Made by a program: the position numbers and the translations under genes
Shown: positions 44,062-52,702 of the stretch, in pieces
Position numbering within the stretch: the first letter of the stretch is position 1
Layout: each line of letters starts with the position of its first letter
Assembly (NCBI RefSeq): GCF_037027585.1
Contig: NZ_JAXCLE010000001.1
Span: 248,001 to 312,000, forward strand
DNA length: 64,000 nt
Reading direction: 5' to 3'
Source: Solibacillus ferritrahens
Lineage (GTDB): Bacteria; Bacillota; Bacilli; Bacillales_A; Planococcaceae
Notes under the pieces: generated by a model
Database searches by the model: none
What the model was told of the DNA's origin: nothing
The model's input: only the letters and a program-made list of their open reading frames with translations

Positions 44062-44673
44062 ATGTTTACCCAATCATCCCAATCACAAGATAACCAAATG
44101 CCCTTCTCTATGAATCATGGTGCCCATGAATTACTGGATGTTCACGAAGTACTAAGCGCTATGATCGGCGGATTGAATCAATACGTTTTATTGCGTGACC
44201 AAATTCAAGATCCAGAGCTACTTTCTATTATGGATCGACAATACCCATTTATGCTAGACGAGTACAACATTACAATGGAAGCCTACAAAACAGGCCACGA
44301 TCCAAAGCACCCAACACGCAGCTACAACATGCAGACAAATAATGATACAAATTATGGTATCAAACCAGGCGAGCCAAAAAAACCAATTACTTCTGCTAAC
44401 GAAATTAATGACGCGATCATCTCAGGCTTTATGCTGAGCTGTCATAAAGCAGGCGCAGCAGGGAAAACGGCTGCAGCTTTAGAGTGTACAAACCCAGTAG
44501 TACGTCGTGTGCTACAGGACTCAGTACCAAACTGTATCGAAATGGCCTACGAATTATCTTTGTATCAAAACAAAAAAGGGTATTATCAAGTACCACAACT
44601 TTCGCAGCAGGATATGAATACGATGCTCAATATGTATGGCCAAGCAGAGCAAGCTAAAAATATGCCTAACTAA
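44062..44673 (+). CDS. CotF-like spore coat protein
   Basis: A 203-residue protein with the ferritin-like helical pattern of the spore coat CotF family: HEVLSAMIGGLNQYVLLRDQ (about 30-49), YPFMLDEYNITMEAYKTGHD, and SGFMLSCHKAGAAGKTAAAL with NPVVRRVLQDSVPNCIEMAY. GGAGG lies 7 bases before the ATG. It implies a spore-forming host and should be expressed late in the mother cell; no sigma-E or sigma-K promoter was assigned. Confidence 0.85.
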   Translation: MFTQSSQSQDNQMPFSMNHGAHELLDVHEVLSAMIGGLNQYVLLRDQIQDPELLSIMDRQYPFMLDEYNITMEAYKTGHDPKHPTRSYNMQTNNDTNYGIKPGEPKKPITSANEINDAIISGFMLSCHKAGAAGKTAAALECTNPVVRRVLQDSVPNCIEMAYELSLYQNKKGYYQVPQLSQQDMNTMLNMYGQAEQAKNMPN

Positions 44674-44857
44674 TCCCTAACAAAGTATACGGATTAATTC
44701 TTCCAATAATTATTGGCTTTGAATTAATAATAATACATTTAAATTGTGGATTTCCAATATTTACTTGCACAAAGTAAAGAATATACTTCCGTGAACGAGC
44801 AAACACTAATATTGGTGTTGTGATCACCTAACCTACTACGATGAAGGAGGCGCTTTT

Positions 44858-45034
44858 ATGAAAAATATTCGTGAAGGTTTAATTCCGACTGTACTTGGAT
44901 CAGCTGTAACTGCAACAGGGTATGCGATGAAACAAAAAATCGGTACGAACAAGATGCTTGCCAATACCATTTTCGGTTTCGGTCTAGCCCATATTGTATT
45001 GGGTGCAATTGACCTTGTAGAACATCGTAAGTAG
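44858..45034 (+). CDS. 58-residue hydrophobic protein
   Basis: An ATG at 44858 preceded by AAGGAGG with 7 bases spacing opens a 58-codon frame ending TAG at 45034. The peptide starts MKNIREGLIPTVLGSAVTAT and ends LAHIVLGAIDLVEHRK. Two hydrophobic segments (about 8-24 and 34-54) surround a basic KQKIGTNK loop. Similar small proteins occur in Bacilli without known function. A strong terminator follows, so it is an independent transcription unit. Confidence 0.75.
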   Translation: MKNIREGLIPTVLGSAVTATGYAMKQKIGTNKMLANTIFGFGLAHIVLGAIDLVEHRK

Positions 45035-45061
45035 AAAGAGCAGGAATAACTGCTTTTAACG

Positions 45062-45112
45062 AAGAAGCTGGCTCAAAGGATAACCTTATTCTTTGTAGCC
45101 AGCTTTTTCTTT
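45062..45112 (+). terminator. Terminator of the 58-residue protein gene
   Basis: AAGCTGGCT (45065-45073) and AGCCAGCTT (45097-45105), with inner CAAAG/CTTTG pairing, then TTTCTTT. Confidence 0.8.
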
Positions 45113-45123
45113 ATATAAATAAA

Positions 45124-45160
45124 ATACCCGACTTTCTATGCACTTAGAAAGTCGGGCAAG
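45124..45160 (-). terminator. Terminator of the coiled-coil zinc-ribbon gene
   Basis: CCCGACTTTCTA (45127-45138) and TAGAAAGTCGGG (45145-45156) form a perfect 12-bp stem between convergent genes. Confidence 0.8.
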
Positions 45161-45165
45161 TTTTA

Positions 45166-45603
45166 TCAGATCATTTTGTAGCCGCACTCCTCACAGAAAT
45201 TTTTAGACTCATCGTAAAACTCGTTACAATTAGCACAGATAAACGTTTGCGTGACCTCAATAATATCTGTAGATTCCCCAATCAACTCCTCTTCAACACC
45301 CGCTGCCTTACTACGATCATTTAATTCTTCAATTTCCTGTTCCAACAGTGCAACAGCCTTTTCCTTCGCTTCAATTTGCATAAGCTGATAATTCACCATA
45401 CTCACTGAAAATAAACTATTTCGATTCAAATTAACGATTTCTCCGATTTCCTGTTTAAGCACCTTTATTTCTTCTTCAATAACTCCAATTTGCTTTCGCA
45501 GTTTAGAACGGTCGACAGCAAAAGACGTTTTATTGCTAAGTGTCGTGACTTTCTCATTCACTTTTTCCTTCCACTTTTTAAAAGTCCCTTTCTTTTCTCC
45601 CAT
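45166..45603 (-). CDS. Coiled-coil protein with C-terminal zinc ribbon
   Basis: A 145-residue protein. The ATG at 45601-45603 has GGAGGG 7 bases upstream. Residues about 30-110 are heptad-rich (LRKQIGVIEEEIKVLKQEIG, KAVALLEQEIEELNDRS), likely a coiled coil. The C-terminus carries CANC...CEEC (FICANCNEFYDESKNFCEEC), a zinc ribbon. No enzyme domain is visible. Upstream lies the five-unit palindrome array. Confidence 0.75.
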   Translation of the reverse strand: MGEKKGTFKKWKEKVNEKVTTLSNKTSFAVDRSKLRKQIGVIEEEIKVLKQEIGEIVNLNRNSLFSVSMVNYQLMQIEAKEKAVALLEQEIEELNDRSKAAGVEEELIGESTDIIEVTQTFICANCNEFYDESKNFCEECGYKMI

Positions 45604-45701
45604 AAAAGCCCTCCACTTCATTGAAAAATTTTCTTGAAATCAACTAGTGCATCCACTGTTTTTTTAAAATATGTATAAACATGTCGAAATATGCTTTTAG
45701 C

Positions 45702-45964
45702 AAATAAGGGGAAATTTTTCCGTTATTTAAAGGAAACGCAAATATCTAGCGTAAATAACGGTAAAAACTTCCGTTATTATGAAAAAATCCTTCTATTTCA
45801 GCCTTAAACGAGTAAATAAAGGGAATTCCTTCCGCTATTTTGACCGTTTTTTAATGAAATCCCTAAATAAGGGAAATTTCTCCCGCTATTTCTATCCAAA
45901 CCGCCGCCCTGCTCTTCCAGAGGCGCATCTCATTTGCAAATAAGGGGAAGTTTTTCCGATATTT
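45702..45964. repeat. 27-bp palindrome array (family B, copy 1, five units)
   Basis: Units at 45702-45728, 45753-45779, 45814-45840, 45865-45891 and 45938-45964. Each is 27 bp, opening AAATAACGG or AAATAAGGG and closing CCGTTATTT or CCGCTATTT. Start-to-start distances are 51, 61, 51 and 73. The first three intervals are the same as in the array at 62900-63089. Spacers are unrelated apart from a short TATCCAAAC...GCGCATCTCATTT duplication beside the last units. Confidence 0.9.
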
Positions 45965-46000
45965 TTATCCAAACTCCTCTCCCCGTACCTCCAGAATATA

Positions 46001-46032
46001 AAAAAAGCGCATCTCATTTAAGAAATGCGCCA
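46001..46032 (-). terminator. Terminator of the pyrimidine operon
   Basis: Minus-strand GCGCAT (46025-46030) with ATGCGC (46007-46012) and extra inner pairs, then six or seven T. It follows the 70-residue gene. Confidence 0.7.
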
Positions 46033-46045
46033 AGCAATCACCTAT

Positions 46046-46258
46046 TCAACTATTGATTTGTTCGTATAATTTACTTGAAAAATATTTCCGCGCATCCGCC
46101 ATTTTAATATGCAGCATACGTTCTTCGTTGCTATCTTCATTAATAAAAGTAACGAAGGCACCTTCTAAATTTTCGTGTATGCTTTTAAAAATAAAATTAT
46201 CGGCAAGTAATTCATCAATCTGCAAAATTTCTTTTGCCACAAATTCGAATTCTGACAT
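46046..46258 (-). CDS. 70-residue hypothetical protein
   Basis: Begins at the ATG 46256-46258, 19 bases after the permease stop, with GGGGTG 5 bases before it. Sequence starts MSEFEFVAKEILQIDELL and contains EGAFVTFINEDSNEERMLHI, an alpha-beta layout without cysteines or membrane helices. It is the last gene of the pyrimidine operon and is closed by a terminator. No family recognised; a role linked to transport or catabolism of pyrimidines is only positional. Confidence 0.55.
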   Translation of the reverse strand: MSEFEFVAKEILQIDELLADNFIFKSIHENLEGAFVTFINEDSNEERMLHIKMADARKYFSSKLYEQINS

Positions 46259-46277
46259 CGTCGCACCCCATTTACGT

Positions 46278-47759
46278 TTAATCTGTAGAAGCTGTTTGTT
46301 GAACACCAATCGGTTCTGGCGTCACATCAATTTCCCAGCTGCGTCCTGCTGTAATGCCTAAATACTCCTCATCACTTGGATTCGTAATTTCAGCTTGCGG
46401 ATACTTTTTGAACCACCAGAATTTCGCCAGCACATAATAGATTGCCGCCCCTACAAAGAAGCCGATTAGTGAAGAAAACGATGGCCAAATATTTGCGATT
46501 AATCCACCAAGTACCCAAGCGATAATTCCCGCTACATTGACACCTTTTAAATAACGATATTGTCCGTCTATCTCGTATAGATCCTTTACATTTACTCGTC
46601 GCTTACGAAGCAAATAGTAATCAGCAAACAAAATACCGACAATAGAGGATAGAATTCCACCAACAACTAGTAAAACGCTATTTAAAATATCAAACAAGCT
46701 CCACGGTTGAACAATCGTCCCTACAATACCGGCAATGACTACACCTACCCAGAACGGTACTTTCGGGCCGCCGATATTCGAGAAAATCGTCGCAGCCGGA
46801 ATAACGTTCGCGGAAGTATTTGTCGACCATTGAGCGAGTACGATCATCGATAATAACATAACAAGGACAATACCTCCTGCTGCTTGCTGAAGTGCGTTAA
46901 CCGGGTCACCTGAACCAGTAGCCATATAACATACCGCGCCAATAACAATCATCAGCGTATTAAAAATAGGCTGAACAACGAGTGAACCTAATAACTGTGT
47001 TTTATTTCGTTTGAACCAGTTACGTTCATTTTTCGGTGCTTTAAAGTGACGTGAAAGTGTAGGCATATCTGCAGCAAGTGTAGCCCAGAAGCCCATAATT
47101 GCCATAGCGACAATCATAAATGCCGTAAACTGTTCAAAGCCTGTTTGTGGCGCTTCCACCCACGACCATACCGCTTTTCCTTGTTCCTTTGCTTCAGCCG
47201 ATAGCTGCAAGTACATCCAAATCGAAATAAAGATGATGATTGGTGCAGCAAAATCAGCGAAACGCTCAATTGATTTAATCCCTAACGATACGTTGAATAA
47301 CTGCAATGTCGCAAAGACAATAAAACACACAAACCAATTATCGAAGCCTATCATAATATTTAAAATTCCATTGATTGCAAGGGCTCCGAAGTACGTATTA
47401 ATACCAAACCAACAAGATGCCGTAAATGCACGTGCAAATGAAGGAAGATGTGTTCCAATCGTTCCGAACGGTGCACGCATATACACAGGAAATGATAATC
47501 CGTGTTCTACACCGATATCACCAATAACGACCATAAAAATACCAATTAAAATCGATCCTACCAATGTCGCAAGGATAAGCATCGGCATACTTAAATTAAT
47601 AATTCCGCCAGCACCTATCGCAAATGCGGCCAGTACAATAGCCATCCCTACCCAGATAACGCCAAAGCCGAGCACTCCAATACTGCGATTCTCATGTGAG
47701 ACAGGAAGTAAATCAGGTGATTTTAAATAATTATTATTCGAGCTTTTTGGATTGGACAT
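46278..47759 (-). CDS. NCS1 nucleobase permease (probable uracil/dihydropyrimidine uptake)
   Basis: A 493-residue transporter with twelve predicted helices. The ATG at 47757-47759 has GAGAGGTG 5 bases upstream. NCS1 words: HENRSIGVLGFGVIWVGMAI, ARAFTASCWFGINTYFGALA (about 110-129) and FWATLAADMPTLSRHFKAPK (near 225). The family moves uracil, cytosine, allantoin and hydantoins. Its place behind PreA/PreT and dihydropyrimidinase points to uracil, thymine or their dihydro forms. Confidence 0.88.
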   Translation of the reverse strand: MSNPKSSNNNYLKSPDLLPVSHENRSIGVLGFGVIWVGMAIVLAAFAIGAGGIINLSMPMLILATLVGSILIGIFMVVIGDIGVEHGLSFPVYMRAPFGTIGTHLPSFARAFTASCWFGINTYFGALAINGILNIMIGFDNWFVCFIVFATLQLFNVSLGIKSIERFADFAAPIIIFISIWMYLQLSAEAKEQGKAVWSWVEAPQTGFEQFTAFMIVAMAIMGFWATLAADMPTLSRHFKAPKNERNWFKRNKTQLLGSLVVQPIFNTLMIVIGAVCYMATGSGDPVNALQQAAGGIVLVMLLSMIVLAQWSTNTSANVIPAATIFSNIGGPKVPFWVGVVIAGIVGTIVQPWSLFDILNSVLLVVGGILSSIVGILFADYYLLRKRRVNVKDLYEIDGQYRYLKGVNVAGIIAWVLGGLIANIWPSFSSLIGFFVGAAIYYVLAKFWWFKKYPQAEITNPSDEEYLGITAGRSWEIDVTPEPIGVQQTASTD

Positions 47760-47787
47760 CGCTACACCTCTCATTATTCAATTTTTG

Positions 47788-47845
47788 GGCCCACAGGACG
47801 TGGTCAGGCAGCCGTTGTCGCACGATGCGACGCTGTTAGGCTGAC
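47788..47845. repeat. Compact multi-hairpin GC-rich element
   Basis: Contains CCACAGGACGTGG, GTCGCACGATGCGAC and outer GTCAGGCAGC/GGCTGAC, all able to pair, in the preA-permease gap. The first word recurs inside the repeat at 37978-38134. No T-run follows, so it may stabilise mRNA ends or belong to the same repeat family. Confidence 0.5.
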
Positions 47846-47876
47846 ATACATTCCTTTAAAAATATTTACCAGGGGA

Positions 47877-49160
47877 CTACCTTGCAATACTTGAACTATT
47901 TGCTGCAAACCCCGAAATTAATGACTGTCTTTCGTTCCATGTCATTGGCGGCTGTGTATGCACTAATTCCTTCATCGTAATGGCACCTTCTGCCGGACAT
48001 ACGATTGAACATAAGTTACAGCCTACACAGTCTTCCTCACGAACTTTCAGCATCGGACGACCGTCTTCCGTATACAGATCGATACATTGATGAGACGTAT
48101 CTTCGCAGGCAATATGGCACTTATTACAGTTAATACAAACATCATTGTTGATTTCTGCAACAACTTTATAATTTAAGTCCAGATCTCCCCAATCCGAGTA
48201 TTTAGGAACTGTTTTTCCAACTAGATCCATAACAGACGCCAAGCCTTTGTCATCTAAATAGTTACTTAAGCCATCAATCATATCCTCTACAATGCTGAAG
48301 CCGTGGTGCATAGCTGCCGTACACACTTGCACACTTGTAGAACCCATCAGTATAAACTCAGCAGCATCCTGCCAGTTCGAAATTCCGCCAATGCCTGAAA
48401 TTGGTACATTGATATAAGGATTTCTTGCACACTCGCCAACCATGTTGAGCGCAATCGGCTTAACGGCAGGGCCACAATAGCCTCCGTGGGCTCCTTTGTT
48501 ACCAACGTGTGGGATTGTATTCCAAGAGTTTAAATCCACTCCTGCCAAACTATTGATTGTATTAATCATACTAATCGCATCAGCACCACCACGTATTGCT
48601 GCTTCCGCTGTTACCGTGATATCTGTAATATTAGGCGTCAGCTTAACAATGACAGGTACTTGAGCAAATTCTTTTGCCCAATACGTCTGTTTTTCCACCA
48701 GTTCCGGTACTTGGCCTGATGCGGCACCCATACCACGTTCTGCCATCCCATGTGGACATCCAAAGTTCAATTCGAAGCCATCGACCCCGACATCCTGTAC
48801 TTTTTTTACAATTTCATGCCACTTTTCAGCTTTAGGCTCTACCATGATCGAGGCAATGATTGCATGATTTGGGAATCGTTTTTTCGTCTCATAGATTTCC
48901 TTAAGGTTCACTTCCAGCGGTCGGTCCGTGATTAACTCAATATTGTTAAATCCAGCAACCTTTTGACCATTAAAACTTACAGCTGCAAAACGGGAAGAAA
49001 CGTTTAAAATAGGGTCCCCCAACGTTTTCCATACAGCGCCACCCCAGCCTGCTTCAAAAGCACGCTGAACTTGATAACCCGAGTTTGTCGGTGGTGCAGA
49101 TGCCAGCCAAAATGGATTCGGTGACTTTATACCAGCAAAATTTATACTTAAATCAGCCAT
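47877..49160 (-). CDS. preA: Dihydropyrimidine dehydrogenase subunit PreA
   Basis: A 427-residue FMN- and iron-sulfur protein that, with PreT, reduces uracil and thymine to the 5,6-dihydro forms. N-terminal dihydroorotate-dehydrogenase-like barrel: INFAGIKSPNPFWLASAPPT, FELNFGCPHGMAERGMGAA, VKLTPNITDI, and PISGIGGISNWQDAAEFILM. Two [4Fe-4S] motifs near the C-terminus: CINCNKCHIAC and CVGCNLCSIVC. It follows preT by 11 bases. Confidence 0.95.
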   Translation of the reverse strand: MADLSINFAGIKSPNPFWLASAPPTNSGYQVQRAFEAGWGGAVWKTLGDPILNVSSRFAAVSFNGQKVAGFNNIELITDRPLEVNLKEIYETKKRFPNHAIIASIMVEPKAEKWHEIVKKVQDVGVDGFELNFGCPHGMAERGMGAASGQVPELVEKQTYWAKEFAQVPVIVKLTPNITDITVTAEAAIRGGADAISMINTINSLAGVDLNSWNTIPHVGNKGAHGGYCGPAVKPIALNMVGECARNPYINVPISGIGGISNWQDAAEFILMGSTSVQVCTAAMHHGFSIVEDMIDGLSNYLDDKGLASVMDLVGKTVPKYSDWGDLDLNYKVVAEINNDVCINCNKCHIACEDTSHQCIDLYTEDGRPMLKVREEDCVGCNLCSIVCPAEGAITMKELVHTQPPMTWNERQSLISGFAANSSSIAR

Positions 49161-49171
49161 GTGAATACCCC

Positions 49172-50509
49172 CTATGCGATTTCTGAATTTGCATTTAGTT
49201 CATAATGAATTGCATATGCCGAATCTTTTCCTTGCTGCGCCGCGGATACAACTGTCGCTTCACCGTACCCATTGCCGTAGATTACATCGCCGCAAGCGTA
49301 GATTTTCGGATTCGATGTCTTTAAGCTGTTCATCTCTACATCAATGACGCCACGAGTATTCGCCAACCCTAGATGCTCAATTAGCTCATACTGTTTTGCT
49401 TGACCAATCGCCCGAATGACAGCATCCGTTTCAATTACAAATTCAGACCCTGGAATCTCAGTTAGCGTACCTTTTCCACCTTCGATTTCCGTAAGCTTCA
49501 TTTTGATGCATTCCATACCGATTACTTTGCCGTTGTCGTCACCTATAATGCGCTTCGGTAATGTTAACCATCTAAATTCAACACCGTCTTGTTTAGCAAA
49601 ATCATATTCAAAATCATAAGCCGTCATTTCTTTTGATGTACGGCGGTAAACGATTTGAACTTGCTCTGCACCCAATCTAACTGAACACGTCGCCGCATCA
49701 ATCGCTGTATTACCAGCACCAATCACGACTGCTTTTTTGCCTAGCATTTTATCTGTAAACGAAGCTTTCGACTCTTTCACAAAATCGATTGCATCATATA
49801 CGCCTTCCAAGTGTTCACCCTCAATATTCAGCATCGGTACTTTCCCCATGCCAACCGCTACAATAATGCGGTCAAAATTTGCAAGGAGTTCATCAACTAA
49901 TACATCCTCACCGATTTTAGTGCTCGTTTTAATTTCAACACCAAGGTTTTGTACTTGCTGCACTTCCCACTCCACAACGTCCTGCGGCAGTCGGAATGAA
50001 ACGATGCCGTAATAATTTAAGCCCCCTGCTTTTTCATCCGCTTCGTAAATTGTCACGCCATATCCTAATAACGCCAATTCACGTGCAGCAGATAATCCAG
50101 CTGGTCCACTTCCGATAATCGCGATTTTCTTACCGTTTGCAGGTTTTGGCGTAAACAGATTCACATCGGATTCACGAAGCCAATCCGTTGCATAGCGCTG
50201 CAGGTGACCAATTTGTATCGGCTTTTCCTCACTGTTCAACACACAAGCTCCCTCACAAAGCTCGATTGTCGGACAGACACGTGCACAGCTTGCTCCTACT
50301 GGATTCGCCTCCATAATGACACGAGCAGAGCCCTTCATATTATTCGAAGCAATTTTCTTTATAAAGCTTGGAATATTAATGCTTGTCGGGCACGCTTTAA
50401 CACAGGGTGGATCGTAGCAATACAAACATCGATTTGCTTCCACGGTTGCTGCGTATGTTGTTAAACCATCAAATATTTCTTCAAAGTTTTTCGCTAAACT
50501 ATTGCTCAT
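49172..50509 (-). CDS. preT: Dihydropyrimidine dehydrogenase subunit PreT
   Basis: A 445-residue FAD/iron-sulfur electron-input subunit. N-terminal cluster motifs CLYCYDPPCVKACPTSI (about 29-45) and CARVCPTIELCEGAC, an FAD loop IIGSGPAGLSAARELALLGY (about 130-149) and an NAD(P)H loop VIGAGNTAIDAATC (about 265). AIGQ and YACGDVIYGNGYGEATVV close the FAD site. It resembles the small subunit of glutamate synthase and passes electrons from NAD(P)H to PreA. Confidence 0.94.
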   Translation of the reverse strand: MSNSLAKNFEEIFDGLTTYAATVEANRCLYCYDPPCVKACPTSINIPSFIKKIASNNMKGSARVIMEANPVGASCARVCPTIELCEGACVLNSEEKPIQIGHLQRYATDWLRESDVNLFTPKPANGKKIAIIGSGPAGLSAARELALLGYGVTIYEADEKAGGLNYYGIVSFRLPQDVVEWEVQQVQNLGVEIKTSTKIGEDVLVDELLANFDRIIVAVGMGKVPMLNIEGEHLEGVYDAIDFVKESKASFTDKMLGKKAVVIGAGNTAIDAATCSVRLGAEQVQIVYRRTSKEMTAYDFEYDFAKQDGVEFRWLTLPKRIIGDDNGKVIGMECIKMKLTEIEGGKGTLTEIPGSEFVIETDAVIRAIGQAKQYELIEHLGLANTRGVIDVEMNSLKTSNPKIYACGDVIYGNGYGEATVVSAAQQGKDSAYAIHYELNANSEIA

Positions 50510-50617
50510 TTCATAACAACCCTCTCCAGTTTGATTTGTTATTACTTTTTAAAGACAGTTTTTTGAGTGAACTCAAAAAAATCTGGACACAATTACACTG
50601 AGGCGTAATTGATTATG

Positions 50618-52015
50618 CTATGAAGTTACTTTAGTGGAGCTCTTCACTTCGCGGCGAATATACTGACCACTTCCAAGCTTGCCGACGAACTTTTTATCTT
50701 GAATAACATAGTCGCCGCGCACCAACACACTTGTTGGCTCACCCGTAATTTCCAGCCCTTCAAATGCGTTGTAGTCAACATTCATATGGTGCGTTTCTGC
50801 CGAGATTGTCCGTTTTGCTGTTGGATCGAATAATACGATATCGGCATCCGAACCGACCGCAATTGTTCCTTTTTTAGGGAACAGTCCGAAAATCTTCGCA
50901 GATTGCGTAGAAATCATGTCAACAAACTCATTTTCCGTAATACGACCTTTTGCTACGCCTTCCGAATAAAGTACAGAGAAGCGATCTTCAATAAATGGTC
51001 CACCGTTCGGAATTTTCGAGAAGTCATCCTTCCCTAATGTTTTCTTGCCATTAAAGCTAAACGAGCATTGATCAGAACCAATCGTTTGAAGCTGCTTGGC
51101 CTTCAGTGCATTCCACAATACTTCCTGATGCTCTACAGGACGCAGTGGCGGTGACCATACATATTTCGCCCCTTCAAAATTCGGCTTTTCCAATGCTGTT
51201 TGGTCCAACACTAAATATGGCGGACAAGTTTCACCTAAAACGTTGTAGCCTTTATTACGGGCAGAAATGATTTCATCGACCGCTTCTTTACACGTTACAT
51301 GCACGACATAAAGCTGTGCACCTGCCAAATTCGCCAGCTCAATCGCACGCTTAGTCGCTTCACCTTCAACTTCCGGCGGACGAGTCAATGCATGATAAAT
51401 CGGCTCCGTCTGCCCATTTGCCTTCGCCTCTTCCACCAGCTCATCAATTACAGAGCCATTCTCACAATGCACCATAACAGTTGCACCTAATTGCTTCCCG
51501 ACTTTAAACGCCTGGAATAACGTACGATCCGTCGCTTGGAATTCCTTTGCATATGCCAAAAACACTTTAATTGAGCTAATCCCGCCCCGTTCTAGTGCTT
51601 CGGGTAGTTCTTTTAAGCGCTGTTCATTTAAATCACCAATCATTAAGTGGAATCCATAGTCGATCACGGCCTTGTCCTTTGCCTTGCCATGCCAAGTATC
51701 AATCGCATCCATTAATGTCGGAGAGCCTGCACTAATACAAAAATCAATAATTGTCGTCGTTCCACCAAAAGCTGCTGCAATGGTTCCTGATTGCCAATCA
51801 TCATCTGTTACCGTATTGTTGAACGGCATATCCAAATGGGTATGAGGGTCAATACCGCCCGGAAATAATAGCTTTCCTGTAGCGTCAATAATTTCTGCAT
51901 CCACGTCTTGGATACTCGCTGCAATCTGCTTGATAACGCCATCCTCAATCAGCACATCACCTTTATACGTATCTGCAGCCGTAACAATTGTTCCCCCAGT
52001 AATGATCTTTTTCAT
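50618..52015 (-). CDS. hydA: Dihydropyrimidinase (hydantoinase)
   Basis: A 465-residue metal-dependent amidohydrolase opening dihydrouracil to N-carbamoyl-beta-alanine. FPGGIDPHTHLDMPF gives the first two metal His (near 57-59), SSIKVFLAYAKE the Lys expected to be carbamylated (near 148), followed by VMVHCENG, YVVHVTCKEAVDE and WSPPLRP. IGSDQCSF carries the catalytic Asp. Between it and the dehydrogenase gene upstream lie a terminator and a nine-unit array, so it must have its own promoter. Confidence 0.93.
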   Translation of the reverse strand: MKKIITGGTIVTAADTYKGDVLIEDGVIKQIAASIQDVDAEIIDATGKLLFPGGIDPHTHLDMPFNNTVTDDDWQSGTIAAAFGGTTTIIDFCISAGSPTLMDAIDTWHGKAKDKAVIDYGFHLMIGDLNEQRLKELPEALERGGISSIKVFLAYAKEFQATDRTLFQAFKVGKQLGATVMVHCENGSVIDELVEEAKANGQTEPIYHALTRPPEVEGEATKRAIELANLAGAQLYVVHVTCKEAVDEIISARNKGYNVLGETCPPYLVLDQTALEKPNFEGAKYVWSPPLRPVEHQEVLWNALKAKQLQTIGSDQCSFSFNGKKTLGKDDFSKIPNGGPFIEDRFSVLYSEGVAKGRITENEFVDMISTQSAKIFGLFPKKGTIAVGSDADIVLFDPTAKRTISAETHHMNVDYNAFEGLEITGEPTSVLVRGDYVIQDKKFVGKLGSGQYIRREVKSSTKVTS

Positions 52016-52462
52016 AGTAAACCCTCCTATTTTTCTAGTAATTTAGCTAAGTTCTAGAATGAACCGATGAAACCATGCCTTGCACTTTAATCTGAATTTT
52101 CAATAAATTTAAGACGCAATTACACTATTAAAAATACTATTTTAGATTTTTGATGCATATTTAACTTTTATAAAGCATATAATTAAATATATATATTATT
52201 ATATGTTACTTTTTATAACATAATATCTAATTATTTTAAATAATTAAAATAAACTTTAAAAGGTCTATTTCTCCTTCATACACTTAACTTTACTCGATTC
52301 TCGATTAAAAATTAATATACAAAAGGTAATTTTTTCACAAACCATTTTAGACATAACGTAAAAACCTACACAAAAAACCCTTTTTCATGTTACATTTTAT
52401 GACATAATAAGTGCTATTTCGATATTTCCACGAAGAATCTCAGCAAGGAAATTCTTAAAATG
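52016..52462. other. AT-rich promoter region of the dihydropyrimidinase genes
   Basis: About 450 bases of very AT-rich DNA, including ATATATATTATTATATGTTAC and TTATAACATAATATCTAATT near 52190-52235. It probably contains the promoter and a PucR site. The array starts right behind it. Confidence 0.4.
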
Positions 52463-52634
52463 TTCTAATAAACTTTAAAAACTTCTAATATATTTTCAGT
52501 TGTTCTAATATATTTTTGATCTTCTAATAAAACCTCGGCATGTTCTAAAATAAGTGCAAATTGTTCTAAAATCACCTCTCAACCTTCTAATATTCCATCT
52601 GCATTTTCTAATATCCACCACAATTGTGCTAATA
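52463..52634 (+). repeat. Nine-unit phased TTCTAATA array (family A, copy 3)
   Basis: Core C positions 52465, 52485, 52505, 52524, 52545, 52566, 52587, 52608 and 52629: intervals 20, 20, 19, 21, 21, 21, 21, 21, identical to the copy at 20099-20270. Units five and six are CTAAAA, so again the middle of the array carries the variant words. Confidence 0.9.
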
Positions 52635-52648
52635 AAATATCAATTACA

Positions 52649-52694
52649 TAAAAAACAGCCTGATCCCCCTTTTCCGGAATCAGGCTGTTTTTGC
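52649..52694 (-). terminator. Terminator of the transaminase-dehydrogenase unit
   Basis: AACAGCCTGAT (52654-52664) and ATCAGGCTGTT (52679-52689), with T-runs on both sides. It ends the mmsA transcript nine bases after the stop. Confidence 0.85.
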
Positions 52695-52702
52695 ATATTA
52701 TT

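Noticed and set aside
50587..50611. Terminator between preT and hydA
   Set aside because: CAATTAC/GTAATTG can pair but no T-run follows, so read-through is expected.
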